A DNA stretch of 64,000 nucleotides from Flavobacterium sp. 9AF (GCF_902506265.1 NZ_LR733561.1:21273-85272), one strand, 5' to 3'; shown: positions 54,138 to 61,841, numbered from the stretch's first letter. Translations and numbers: made by a program. Notes: generated by a model not told the origin, from the letters alone.

Positions 54138-54646
54138 GTTTATTAATTAAATTTTTAAAAAAGTGTATTTATCTGGCTGCGCAACCTTCTAAATAAAGAA
54201 TATATTCTTAATAATTGAAGCTTATAATCAATTATAATGCAAATATAAAAGAAAATATTCTATTATACAAATAAAACAAAGAAAAAAATCTAATTATTTT
54301 ATATTTATTTGAATATTATCTTATTATAAAGGAAAATAAACTATTTGTTTTTATATAACAGAGAAAATATTCGATGTTTTTAATAAAATTGTAATCCTAA
54401 TGAGTCCGTATTTAAGAGAAAGTTAGAACTTATATAGACCAAAAAGTACTTAGTTATTATGTTTTAAAAAACGGTTTAATAAAGTAAGGCTTTGATTTTC
54501 AAAACGATAAAAGAGAGAGTTCTTATTCAATGCAATAGAAAAGAGGTATCAATCTGTAATGATTTAACCCTCGTTTATCTTTTAATAGAACAAAAGACAA
54601 ACAAAATGAAGATTTTATACTTACTAAGAGCAAGATGTATAGTGGT
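54138..54646. other. Non-coding gap upstream of the 1350-aa gene
   Basis: Very AT-rich. It contains the promoter at 54240-54270 and otherwise no reading frame with coding character. A short plus-strand frame at 54492-54722 crosses the anchor scar and is not a gene. Confidence 0.6.
54240..54270 (-). promoter_or_regulatory. Promoter of the 1350-aa/NTase/toxin operon
   Basis: On the minus strand: TTG (54268-54270), 20-base spacer, TATATTTG (54240-54247), a full match to the Bacteroidota consensus. Transcription should start near 54233, leaving a leader of about 95 bases. Confidence 0.7.
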
Positions 54647-54700
54647 ACTTTTGCGTAAACCTCCTTTTATGGCAACGGTTAATTCTCCAGTCAAAGATAA
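54647..54700 (-). repeat. Truncated anchor A (scar of a lost cassette)
   Basis: These bases match the 5' part of the cassette anchors (encoding TGELTVAIKGGLRKS), then the homology stops at once and unrelated sequence follows. It has the upstream half of the anchor but no toxin or immunity gene. Confidence 0.8.
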
Positions 54701-54722
54701 TTGTCAATGTTCGTTTTTTTGA

Positions 54723-54750
54723 ATAAAAAAATCCGCCCTAAGGCGGATTT
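54723..54750 (-). terminator. Terminator of cassette A6
   Basis: On the minus strand aaatccgcc pairs with ggcggattt around ttag, followed by T. It is at the end of the last intact cassette. Confidence 0.85.
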
Positions 54751-54755
54751 CTACT

Positions 54756-55091
54756 TTATAATTCTGATATTTTAATTAAGTAGTCTTTTTTATTATATTT
54801 TTCTAACATAAAAATTAGTTTTTTGGTATAAACTTTAAAATAGTCATATAATTCTTGATTGGTATAAAATTGAGAAAAATATCCATCAAATAAAGCATTA
54901 AAATTATAATCAGGATTTTCCAATATCCATTCAAAAACCACTTTTTGATCTTCAATATAATCAATTTTTAAATTAGATAAATCAATATCTTCTATGGCAT
55001 CTTTATAAAAATCTTTTATTTTTTTAATACCTTTAACATCTTTATTAAATATTGCATTATGAATTGCTGTCTCTAACTTTTTTTCTTCCAT
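54756..55091 (-). CDS. Candidate immunity protein, cassette A6
   Basis: 111 aa, helical and acidic, no signal peptide. It starts 2 bases after the toxin stop, the position of an immunity gene. No known immunity family is recognised. Confidence 0.55.
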   Translation of the reverse strand: MEEKKLETAIHNAIFNKDVKGIKKIKDFYKDAIEDIDLSNLKIDYIEDQKVVFEWILENPDYNFNALFDGYFSQFYTNQELYDYFKVYTKKLIFMLEKYNKKDYLIKISEL

Positions 55092-55093
55092 AA

Positions 55094-55762
55094 TTAAAAT
55101 GCTTGTTTAAAAATTAAATTTTCTACTATATTATTTCCTGTTGAAAAATAACCTCTTTCCGATAGTTCTTTTAACATGTTTTTTTTAACATTTTCAAAAA
55201 TAGGCCTGTAATGACCACTATGATTAGTGATTTGTTTAATAATTCCATTTTCAATTATAATATCTCCTGCAGCTGCTATCTTACTCCCAGATAAGAAACT
55301 AGAATGGTGAAATTTACCAATTTCATTACTCTTAGAAATATATATTTCCCCAGTTTCCGACATTACATATATTGATTTGTTTGAAACAATATTTTCGCCT
55401 TCAAGTCCAATTTCAATACTCCCATTAGTGTCAAATAGTTTACCGTTTTTATCTATGATTCTATCATGTTGAACAAAAATTTCAAACTTTTTTCTTTCAA
55501 ATTCATCAAGATATTTTACTTTTTTCTCAAATTCAAATAATCTTCCACCTTCAAGATAAATTTTTTCTAATCCTCTAGTTTCTTTATAAATAATTTTTGA
55601 AGAACTAATTACATCAAAATATTGATATAGATGTTCAATTACCTCATCAATTTGTTTAGCTTCATCTGCATTTTTTGCGGTTTTCTTTACATCATCAGTA
55701 TGTTCTAGAACTTCTTTGGCACTTTTGCGTAAACCTCCTTTTATGGCCGCTGTTAAACTATA
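55094..55762 (-). CDS. Orphan toxin cassette A6 (FHHSSFL-type C-terminus)
   Basis: An open frame of 222 codons that begins just after an in-frame stop at 55763-55765 and has no ATG at the anchor. It encodes LTAAIKGGLRKSAKEVLEH, the linker KKTAKNADEAKQIDEVIEHL, a variable part and the C-terminus SETGEIYISKSNEIGKFHHS then SFLSG and SGHYRP. I recall this FHHSSFL...VAAAGEI...SGHY C-terminal motif from many secreted bacterial toxins, but it has no name I can give and no activity I can assign. Confidence 0.62.
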   Translation of the reverse strand, partial: YSLTAAIKGGLRKSAKEVLEHTDDVKKTAKNADEAKQIDEVIEHLYQYFDVISSSKIIYKETRGLEKIYLEGGRLFEFEKKVKYLDEFERKKFEIFVQHDRIIDKNGKLFDTNGSIEIGLEGENIVSNKSIYVMSETGEIYISKSNEIGKFHHSSFLSGSKIAAAGDIIIENGIIKQITNHSGHYRPIFENVKKNMLKELSERGYFSTGNNIVENLIFKQAF

Positions 55763-55788
55763 CTAACAAAGATAATAATTGTAAGTGC
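55632..55788 (-). repeat. Anchor A of cassette A6
   Basis: Near-identical to the anchors of A5 and A3 from the linker (KKTAKNADEAKQ) to the leader (caaagataataattgtaagt). The core gttctagaacttc is at 55702-55714. Confidence 0.85.
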
Positions 55789-55802
55789 TATTTATTGAGT
55801 AT

Positions 55803-55827
55803 AAAAAAACCACCCGAAGGTGGCTTT
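55803..55827 (-). terminator. Terminator after cassette A5
   Basis: On the minus strand gccacc and ggtggt enclose a UUCG tetraloop and are followed by a T run. Confidence 0.85.
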
Positions 55828-55831
55828 GAAA

Positions 55832-56137
55832 TTAATTTTCTTTTCTATAATAATTTCCCTCTTGATCTTTTTCAATTTCTGAAGTAGTGTATTTGCCTTG
55901 AATGTATAGTGGTTCACCTGTCTCATCTGAAATCACTAAAAAATCTACACTATCAAATAAAGACTTAATTATAGCTACCCAACAAGGATGGTTTTTGCCA
56001 GTATTTTTCCCCCTAATTAATTCTTCATTCTTTTCAAAAACTATTTTTTCAATATCGGATTCTTTATATAAATCTTTAAAAATTCCTTTAAGTGTTTTTT
56101 TGGTTATTTCTAAAATTTGTTTTTCTGTATGTTTCAT
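55832..56137 (-). CDS. Immunity protein, cassette A5
   Basis: 101 aa. It overlaps the toxin gene end by 1 base. Residues such as HPCWVAIIKSLF, FLVISDETGEPLYIQGKY and EKDQEGNYY align with the immunity protein of cassette A4 (PYWIVGFDF, FLEISDLNGEPFFIKHKQ, QKNNEGKYF). The two belong to one family, possibly an NTF2-like fold. They would protect against related zincin toxins. Confidence 0.7.
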   Translation of the reverse strand: MKHTEKQILEITKKTLKGIFKDLYKESDIEKIVFEKNEELIRGKNTGKNHPCWVAIIKSLFDSVDFLVISDETGEPLYIQGKYTTSEIEKDQEGNYYRKEN

Positions 56138-56778
56138 TATATTTTAATTTTTAATGGGTCTAATCCATATTCTCTAACTCTTATCTTGTTAATGTAATTT
56201 AAAGCGTCTTGTAATTCTGGTTTTGTCCATTTGCTTTTGTTAGCGAAAATTTCTTTCCAGACATAAGTTTCTTTTTCTAATCTTGATAATGATAAATAAG
56301 CTTCTCCTAATTCTTCATAGTGTTTCAAATGAGCTAGCTCATGAAATTGAACTATTTCTGTTGCGTTTTTACTTAAATAAAATTGTTTAGTGTGTGCGTT
56401 AAATCCTCCAGGAAATCCTTTTGCTCTCATTGCATAAAATAATTCATCTATATTTTTAAACTCATCAATAGGCTTGAATAATTTTGTAATACTTTTTATG
56501 TCTCCTTCAACAATTAAATGAATTCCTTTTTGTTTTAAAAAACTTCTTAATTGTCTAATCTGAGAAGCTGTTAATATTTTACCTCCTAAATTACCAATTT
56601 TTCTAGAAACCATAAAATCAATCTCTGCAACATCCTCCAAATGCTCAATTACCTCATCAATTTGTTTAGCTTCATCTGCATTTTTTGCGGTTTTCTTTAC
56701 ATCATCAGCATGTTCTAGAACTTCTTTGGCACTTTTGCGTAAACCTCCTTTTATGGCTGCCGTTAACTCAGCTTTCAA
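56137..56778 (-). CDS. Orphan toxin cassette A5, HExxH zincin
   Basis: 213 aa counted from a TTG (no ATG). Anchor residues 1-50, then a metallopeptidase-type C-terminus with His146-Glu-Leu-Ala-His150 in VQFHELAHLKH and a downstream ETYVWKEIFANKSKWTKPEL segment that supplies the third ligand. It resembles the polymorphic-toxin Tox-MPTase4 zincins. It would act as a protease in the target cell. Without an ATG it is probably silent until recombined. Confidence 0.75.
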   Translation of the reverse strand: MKAELTAAIKGGLRKSAKEVLEHADDVKKTAKNADEAKQIDEVIEHLEDVAEIDFMVSRKIGNLGGKILTASQIRQLRSFLKQKGIHLIVEGDIKSITKLFKPIDEFKNIDELFYAMRAKGFPGGFNAHTKQFYLSKNATEIVQFHELAHLKHYEELGEAYLSLSRLEKETYVWKEIFANKSKWTKPELQDALNYINKIRVREYGLDPLKIKI

Positions 56779-56815
56779 AGATAATAATTGTAAGTGCTAT
56801 TTTATTGGGCATAAA
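56637..56815 (-). repeat. Anchor A of cassette A5
   Basis: Includes the ADEAKQIDEVIEH linker, the GGLRKSAKEV core and the leader up to the next terminator. Homology with A6 begins at the linker and with A3 extends over the same block. Confidence 0.85.
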
Positions 56816-56816
56816 A

Positions 56817-56838
56817 AAAGCTACTCGAAAGTAGCTTT
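56817..56838 (-). terminator. Terminator after cassette A4
   Basis: aaagctact / agtagcttt with the loop CGAA read on plus (UUCG on minus), followed by T. Confidence 0.85.
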
Positions 56839-56858
56839 GAAGTTTTATATCTAAATAT

Positions 56859-57227
56859 TTATTCAAGTATTGTAAAATACTTTCCTTCATTATTTTTTTG
56901 TATTTTCATTCCAGATTGTTTATGTTTTATAAAAAATGGTTCACCATTTAAATCCGAAATTTCTAAAAAGATATGATTATTTTCAATCTTTGATTCTTCT
57001 TCAAAATCAAATCCAACAATCCAATAAGGTTTTATGTTCTTTACTGCTTGTTCGTATTTTATTTCTTTAGGCAAAAAACCTGCTTCATCAATTTTTTTTA
57101 AATTTTCTAACTGTTCGTCAATACTTTTAAAAATTGGTTCAATTTCTAAATTAGAATTATAGCCCCATCCGATATCTTTCATAGTTTTAATAGCGATATC
57201 AACTATTTCTTGTTTTTTGTATATCAT
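56859..57227 (-). CDS. Immunity protein, cassette A4
   Basis: 122 aa, homologous to the immunity protein of A5 (PYWIVGFDF and ISDLNGEPFFI, with NNEGKYF at the end), with a longer middle helix. It lies 12 bases after its toxin. The similarity shows that the cassettes diversify from common ancestors. Confidence 0.7.
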   Translation of the reverse strand: MIYKKQEIVDIAIKTMKDIGWGYNSNLEIEPIFKSIDEQLENLKKIDEAGFLPKEIKYEQAVKNIKPYWIVGFDFEEESKIENNHIFLEISDLNGEPFFIKHKQSGMKIQKNNEGKYFTILE

Positions 57228-57239
57228 TTTTTATTAATT

Positions 57240-57923
57240 TTATCTATAAATAAATTTTAATCCTTCCATTTCATAATTTAAATCAAATTTAATCTTAGAA
57301 CCTTTTTTATTTGCTTCAACAACTAAATCTTGAACATAAATATAAGAATCAAACAATTCTTTTTGAGTCCATTTATTTTTTGATTTCCATATTTCTTCCC
57401 AAACAATTATTTCTTCTTGTACAAAATGAACTTTAGGTTTTTTATCAAACCAATATTTTAGATGAACCATCTCATGGAAAACAGTTAATTCAGAAGCATT
57501 TTTTGAACGTAAAAATAATTCTGGTGGAGGTCCTTGTCTAAAGCTACCTAAAACATTTCTTTTGTTCCAATCTGTTAACTTATTTTTTAAAGAATGGTCA
57601 ATATCAACTAGTTTAACTCTAACTTTATACTTTTGCCAAAGAAAATCTTTTAATAAGTCTAACTCTTTTTTTGTTAATAATCTACCTCCTGATAAATCAA
57701 ATAATTCATCTATTTTTCTAAATAATTCATTAGTTTCTCCTGCAACATCTTCCAAATGCTCAATAACATCTGCTTTTTCAGCTTGAGTTAGTCTTCTTTT
57801 TACATTATTTTCTTCAATAACCAGATTATCTAACTCTTTCTTTACATCATCAGTATGTTCTAGAACTTCTTTGGCACTTTTGCGTAAACCTCCTTTTATA
57901 GCAACGGTTAATTCTCCAGTCAA
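57240..57923 (-). CDS. Orphan toxin cassette A4, HExxH zincin
   Basis: 227 aa from a TTG. The anchor ends with the KKELDNLVIEENNVKRRLT linker. The C-terminus has His150-Glu-Met-Val-His154 in TVFHEMVHLKY and a QEEIIVWEEIWKSKNKWTQKEL helix that parallels the one in A5. It is the same zincin family as A5 and A3, although with a different linker. Confidence 0.75.
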   Translation of the reverse strand: MTGELTVAIKGGLRKSAKEVLEHTDDVKKELDNLVIEENNVKRRLTQAEKADVIEHLEDVAGETNELFRKIDELFDLSGGRLLTKKELDLLKDFLWQKYKVRVKLVDIDHSLKNKLTDWNKRNVLGSFRQGPPPELFLRSKNASELTVFHEMVHLKYWFDKKPKVHFVQEEIIVWEEIWKSKNKWTQKELFDSYIYVQDLVVEANKKGSKIKFDLNYEMEGLKFIYR

Positions 57924-57935
57924 AGATAATAATTA
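57751..57935 (-). repeat. Anchor A of cassette A4
   Basis: It shares the LDNLVIEENNVKRRLT linker with A1, and the core GGLRKSAKEVLEH and leader with all A cassettes. Confidence 0.85.
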
Positions 57936-57956
57936 CAATTACTATTTAGTAAGCAC

Positions 57957-57980
57957 AAAAAAACCACCCGAAGGTGGTTT
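57957..57980 (-). terminator. Terminator after cassette A3
   Basis: On the minus strand aaaccacc / ggtggttt with a UUCG tetraloop and a T run. Confidence 0.88.
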
Positions 57981-57991
57981 GAGAAAAAATA

Positions 57992-58306
57992 CTACAATCT
58001 AATATAACTCCCATCTGGAAGTCTATATCCGTGAGGAGTGGTATAATAAAGAATTTCAAAAGTTTTTGCATCTACATAACAACTACAATAAAAACCCTCT
58101 ATTAATGATATTAGCTCACCTTTATCGTTGTACTTTACGTTAGTGTCCAAGGTTTTGAATCTCACTACATATGTTTCACGCATTGATCCATCTAAATCTT
58201 CTTCAACTTCTTTATCCCAACATTTAATTCCTATATCTAGATCATATTCTAAATCAATAGATTTCATATTCTTTTTAACTTTTTCTAGTATTTGATCTTT
58301 TGTCAT
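57992..58306 (-). CDS. Immunity protein, cassette A3
   Basis: 104 aa. It begins with the same helical pattern as the A4 and A5 immunity proteins (ILEKVKKNMKSIDLEYDLDI) and carries an ETYVVRFKTL strand and a GFYCSCYVDAKTFEILYY hairpin in equivalent positions. It is 5 bases after the toxin and is a diverged member of the same family. Confidence 0.65.
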   Translation of the reverse strand: MTKDQILEKVKKNMKSIDLEYDLDIGIKCWDKEVEEDLDGSMRETYVVRFKTLDTNVKYNDKGELISLIEGFYCSCYVDAKTFEILYYTTPHGYRLPDGSYIRL

Positions 58307-58311
58307 AATTT

Positions 58312-58956
58312 TTATAATTTTATTTTGTTAACATCTACTCCTGCTCCTTTTAAATCTTTTAATACAGGTAAAATATTTTTTTCGTAAGCATGTAATAATT
58401 CTTTTTTATTGAACTTATTCCCATTTTCTAAAATTTTGTTATATACATACATTTCACGCTTGTAGGTTCTAATAAGGTCTAACTCTAAATTGCCACTTAT
58501 TACTTTCATGCCTTTTATATAGTTATCTTTTCCTAGTTTTATAAATTCTTCAAGATGTGAAAATTCGTGAAAAATTTCATATTCAGTGAAACCTTTTTTA
58601 AGAAATATTTCTTGAGTAAATGGGTTAAACCCTGCTTGTTTACCAGCAAGTAAGTTGTCAGTTTCATCAATAATTCTTAATGCTGCTTTGCCATTACTGA
58701 TTTTATCAATTTTATTAATCCATAATTTTATTTCTTGCCTTGATAATTTTTGACCTCCTAAAAACCCTTTTCCGCCTGGTGGAGACATTGGAATACCTGA
58801 TTTTGCCATTCCATCCAAATGCTCAATTACCTCATCTATTTGTTTAGCTTCATCTGCATTTTTTGCGGTTTTCTTTACATCATCAGCATGTTCTAGAACT
58901 TCTTTGGCACTTTTGCGTAAACCTCCTTTTATGGCAAGGGTTAATTCTCCTCCCAA
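58312..58956 (-). CDS. Orphan toxin cassette A3, HExxH zincin
   Basis: 214 aa from a TTG. After the ADEAKQIDEVIEHL linker there is a proline/glycine-rich part and then His130-Glu-Phe-Ser-His134 (EIFHEFSHLEEF), followed by a KREMYVYNKILENGNKFNKKEL helix, the same position as in A4 and A5. A GGKGFLGG segment resembles a short loop before the domain. Confidence 0.75.
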   Translation of the reverse strand: MGGELTLAIKGGLRKSAKEVLEHADDVKKTAKNADEAKQIDEVIEHLDGMAKSGIPMSPPGGKGFLGGQKLSRQEIKLWINKIDKISNGKAALRIIDETDNLLAGKQAGFNPFTQEIFLKKGFTEYEIFHEFSHLEEFIKLGKDNYIKGMKVISGNLELDLIRTYKREMYVYNKILENGNKFNKKELLHAYEKNILPVLKDLKGAGVDVNKIKL

Positions 58957-58965
58957 AGATAAGAT
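58814..58965 (-). repeat. Anchor A of cassette A3
   Basis: The linker and core match A5 and A6; the leader diverges after caaagataag. Confidence 0.85.
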
Positions 58966-58988
58966 TTGAAGAGCTAATTATAAAGTAT

Positions 58989-59013
58989 AAAAAAACCACC
59001 TTCGGGTGGTTTT
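58989..59013 (-). terminator. Terminator after cassette A2
   Basis: aaaaccacc / ggtggtttt with loop ttcg on plus (CGAA on minus) and T run on the minus side. Confidence 0.8.
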
Positions 59014-59019
59014 GTAAGC

Positions 59020-59319
59020 TTATAAAACTTCTACATTATCGTTTTCTTTTATCTCATCTATTGATTTTAAATCTGTTAAAAAATGTATCATTTTCATCTC
59101 AGCAATATTTGATGACACTTCTATATCAATAATATTAGCTTCTTTTGAATAATTACTTCCTTCAATTCTAATTTTCTTATTTTTAAATTCGTCTAAAAAA
59201 AATGATTTATCTTTATCAATAGCTTTTAGTTTAGTGTTTTCATCTCTAAAATTTACTCCTACTATTACATTATCATTTAATTTGTCTAATTGTATTATTT
59301 TTAATTTTTTGTAATCCAT
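59020..59319 (-). CDS. Candidate immunity protein, cassette A2
   Basis: 99 aa, no signal peptide. It starts 19 bases before the end of the toxin gene, in another frame, giving coupled translation. Beta-rich with a charged C-terminus (EIKENDNVEVL). It is unlike the A3-A5 immunity family, as expected for a different toxin. Confidence 0.6.
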   Translation of the reverse strand: MDYKKLKIIQLDKLNDNVIVGVNFRDENTKLKAIDKDKSFFLDEFKNKKIRIEGSNYSKEANIIDIEVSSNIAEMKMIHFLTDLKSIDEIKENDNVEVL

Positions 59320-60035
59320 AATAATTGTGTTATTTGTTCGAAATTATAGTTTTCATATTTACTTCCTTTTAATATATCTTTATGACTTTTAAATCTTTCT
59401 AAAGCGTCATCTAATAAATCTAAACGGTCAACCTTATTTAAATCTTTTCCATGTTTACTTGCTCTAATACTTGCTTGCATTTCTTCTAATAAATTATTTT
59501 GACTTCCTGATAAATTTGAATCAAAAAAAGTTTTGTTATTTAAGGCAGCTAAACGGTGTCCTTCCAATTCATGAGCAATAGCTGCCCTCCAACTTAACCT
59601 TGAATTAGCTGTATTAAACTTACCTGGCATAACATCTGTATTTATAACTAATCTATCTAACCCAAACATTAAAGAATAACCTGTTTCATGATCAGAAATT
59701 CCATCCTTAAAATCAATATTTTTTTCATCAATATTATATTTTTTTGCATATTCTAAAATTTCATTTTTTTGTTTTAGAGTTAAATTTGCTTCACCCCTAA
59801 GTCCTTTAGAATAAACTATTTTTCTGTATTGATTTATTGCTTTTTTAAAACCAGCAACCTCATCCAAATGCTTAAAAAAATCATCAATCTCATCATTGGT
59901 TAGTTTTCTTTTTAAGTTATTTTCTTCTATAACGAGATTGTCTAACTTTTTCTTTAACTCATCAGTATGTTCTAGAACTTCTTTGGCACTTTTGCGTAAA
60001 CCTCCTTTGATGGCTGCCGTTAACTCACCTCCCAA
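59301..60035 (-). CDS. Orphan toxin cassette A2, HExxxH metalloprotease-like
   Basis: 244 aa from a TTG. The linker is KKKLDNLVIEENNLKRKLT. The C-terminus holds AAIAHELEGHRLA with His155, Glu156 and His160, spaced HE-three residues-H, one more than the zincin standard. LLEEMQASIRASKHG could supply the third ligand. It is a likely zinc hydrolase variant; the exact family is not named. The immunity gene is of another family. Confidence 0.65.
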   Translation of the reverse strand: MGGELTAAIKGGLRKSAKEVLEHTDELKKKLDNLVIEENNLKRKLTNDEIDDFFKHLDEVAGFKKAINQYRKIVYSKGLRGEANLTLKQKNEILEYAKKYNIDEKNIDFKDGISDHETGYSLMFGLDRLVINTDVMPGKFNTANSRLSWRAAIAHELEGHRLAALNNKTFFDSNLSGSQNNLLEEMQASIRASKHGKDLNKVDRLDLLDDALERFKSHKDILKGSKYENYNFEQITQLLWITKN

Positions 60036-60050
60036 AGATAATAATTGTAA
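59863..60050 (-). repeat. Anchor A of cassette A2
   Basis: Matches the core and leader of the others; the linker is a diverged form (NLVIEENNLKRKLT) of that in A1 and A4. Confidence 0.85.
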
Positions 60051-60068
60051 TTGCTATTTATTGAGCAT

Positions 60069-60094
60069 AAAAAAAGCTACTCGAAAGTAGCTTT
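60069..60094 (-). terminator. Terminator after cassette A1
   Basis: aaagctact / agtagcttt with UUCG loop on the minus strand, nearly the same as the one at 56817. Confidence 0.85.
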
Positions 60095-60116
60095 ATTCGT
60101 TTTATTTGTTAAAATT

Positions 60117-60458
60117 TTATTTGTAATCAAACCTATCTTCTTCAGGATACCAATAACGTGTTAAAGTTGGATTTAATGTACCATTTTCATAAGCTATTAG
60201 TTGATTTTCGATAGTACCTAAAGTACCAAAATTAACCACTCTTCCTGTTTCTTTCTCTACTAAAAATGGAACTTTATTTGCTAACTCTTTATCTGAATTT
60301 CCATTTAGAAGATATTCTTTAGAATCAAAGTAATAAATATTCCCATAAGATTTTTTAATTGTTTCCTCAGCATAAAACATCATTTCAATATTACTATCCT
60401 TTTCTAATCTCTTTAAATATTGCTCACCAATTTGTAGCATTTCTTGTTCTGTCAGCAT
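60117..60458 (-). CDS. Imm35-like immunity protein, cassette A1
   Basis: 113 aa. Its middle (EYLLNGNSDKELANKVPFLV then EKETGRVVNFGT) fits the Imm35/YrhB family, which often accompanies papain-fold toxins. It lies 23 bases after its toxin. Confidence 0.7.
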   Translation of the reverse strand: MLTEQEMLQIGEQYLKRLEKDSNIEMMFYAEETIKKSYGNIYYFDSKEYLLNGNSDKELANKVPFLVEKETGRVVNFGTLGTIENQLIAYENGTLNPTLTRYWYPEEDRFDYK

Positions 60459-60481
60459 AATGTTTTTGTTTTAATTTATTT

Positions 60482-61246
60482 TTATCTTACTTTTAAATAT
60501 TCAAACCATCCCTCTCCTTTTTTATACCTGCCATTAATGAAATCTTGCACTTTTCTTGTCTGTTCAAAAATAACATTCTCTCCCGTTTGACCATCTAATA
60601 AATGTATTTTTCCTTGCTTTTTAATGCCCACAAAGTAATGACCATAAGACGAAAATTTATTTGTGTTTTTATATGTAATTTTTTTGAAAACCCCACGTAT
60701 TATTATAATTTCTCCTTCTTGAATCAATAGTTCCATTCTAGAAATTGTTGAAGGAATAAAACTACCACCGCCAAACTTTTTTGCAACTAAATCAGTTCCA
60801 AGCATAGGTGAAGGAATTGCGCTTTCAATTTTACCTGTTTTAAAGAATTTAACAATAACTTCACTTGTAAGTGCGCAATTTTCATCTCCTATTTGTATTA
60901 TTTCATTACCTATTGCTTTATGATTAAAATATGGCATAGCTTCTTTTATATAATCAAATGGATTGTCTATTTTAATTTTTTCTAATCTAGCTAATCCTTC
61001 AATAAATGCTTTTACTCTTATAGGATCTTTTGTTACTACTATTGAAGAAACTGGTGCATTTCCACCTAAATTCTCCAAATGCTCAATAACATCTATTTTT
61101 TCAGTTGAGGTTAGTCTTCTTTTTACATTATTTTCTTCAATAACCAGATTATCTAACTCTTTCTTTACATCATCAGTATGTTCTAGAACTTCTTTGGCAC
61201 TTTTGCGTAAACCTCCTTTTATGGCAACGGTTAATTCTCCAGTCAA
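60482..61246 (-). CDS. Orphan toxin cassette A1, papain-fold type
   Basis: 254 aa from a TTG. The anchor and a KKELDNLVIEENNVKRRLT linker lead to a variable domain with a Cys-His-Asp arrangement: Cys124 (ENCALT), His203 (YGHYFVGI) and Asp218 (LLDGQTG). This fits the papain-like-fold toxins, whose members cleave or deamidate proteins. The partner gene is Imm35-like, which supports the call. Final residues WFEYLKVR. Confidence 0.72.
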   Translation of the reverse strand: MTGELTVAIKGGLRKSAKEVLEHTDDVKKELDNLVIEENNVKRRLTSTEKIDVIEHLENLGGNAPVSSIVVTKDPIRVKAFIEGLARLEKIKIDNPFDYIKEAMPYFNHKAIGNEIIQIGDENCALTSEVIVKFFKTGKIESAIPSPMLGTDLVAKKFGGGSFIPSTISRMELLIQEGEIIIIRGVFKKITYKNTNKFSSYGHYFVGIKKQGKIHLLDGQTGENVIFEQTRKVQDFINGRYKKGEGWFEYLKVR

Positions 61247-61258
61247 AGATAATAATTA
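61074..61258 (-). repeat. Anchor A of cassette A1
   Basis: Shares its linker with A4 and its core and leader with all A cassettes. It is the outermost anchor A in the window. Confidence 0.85.
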
Positions 61259-61280
61259 CTACTTTTTGGTTTTAAACATT

Positions 61281-61305
61281 AAAAAAGCTGCCCGAAGACA
61301 GCTTT
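61281..61305 (-). terminator. Terminator after cassette B2
   Basis: On the minus strand aaagctgtc / ggcagcttt with UUCG loop and T run (one G-U pair). Confidence 0.88.
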
Positions 61306-61310
61306 AAATT

Positions 61311-61838
61311 TTAAAAAGTTCTATACTTAAATTCGTAAGTATCAAAGTCTACTGTTTTATCTTTGGAGATATACCATAAACCCGAAGTTGGATCTGTTGC
61401 ATCTAACTGTATTGAAGACCATTGATCAATACGAATAATACTTTCTAAACCTTGATAAATATTTTTACCTAAGCAATAACAATCCTGGCCTAAAAAATAC
61501 ACAGCACCATTAGCATCTACAGCAATATCAAAATTTTCAGGGGAATATAGTCCAATAACATAAAGTTTTCTTCCTAAATCTGTTGCCCAATCTTCTGCAA
61601 CTGAATCTGAATCCATTCCATCTGAATCTAATGGATTTAATGACGTTCTATTTACAACGTTTGAATCTTTCTTATCGAGAAGTTCTAAAATTTTTAACCC
61701 ACCATACTCTCTGATGAATTCTCTAATAAATTCTGGATAATTATATCTCTCCATAAATTCATCATAGGTCGTTATCTTTCTGTTTGGATACCATCCCATA
61801 GTTTTTAGGTGATTTTCCATTTCTTTTGTAAAACTCAT
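61311..61838 (-). CDS. SUKH-type immunity protein, cassette B2
   Basis: 175 aa. The layout fits SMI1/KNR4 (SUKH) immunity proteins, closest to SUKH-3: GWYPNRKITTYDEFMERY at the start, FIREYGGLKIL, and a DANGAVYFLGQDCYCLGKNI strand-helix unit. It lies 3 bases after a deaminase-type toxin; SUKH proteins commonly protect against such nuclease or deaminase toxins. Confidence 0.72.
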   Translation of the reverse strand: MSFTKEMENHLKTMGWYPNRKITTYDEFMERYNYPEFIREFIREYGGLKILELLDKKDSNVVNRTSLNPLDSDGMDSDSVAEDWATDLGRKLYVIGLYSPENFDIAVDANGAVYFLGQDCYCLGKNIYQGLESIIRIDQWSSIQLDATDPTSGLWYISKDKTVDFDTYEFKYRTF

Positions 61839-61841
61839 TTT

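Noticed and set aside
54492..54722. Plus-strand frame across the anchor scar
   Set aside because: It is the antisense of the anchor remnant joined to AT-rich non-coding sequence.
55632..61258. Regular anchor repeats as insertion sequences
   Set aside because: No transposase, terminal inverted repeats or target duplications; each repeat is the coding start of a toxin fragment.
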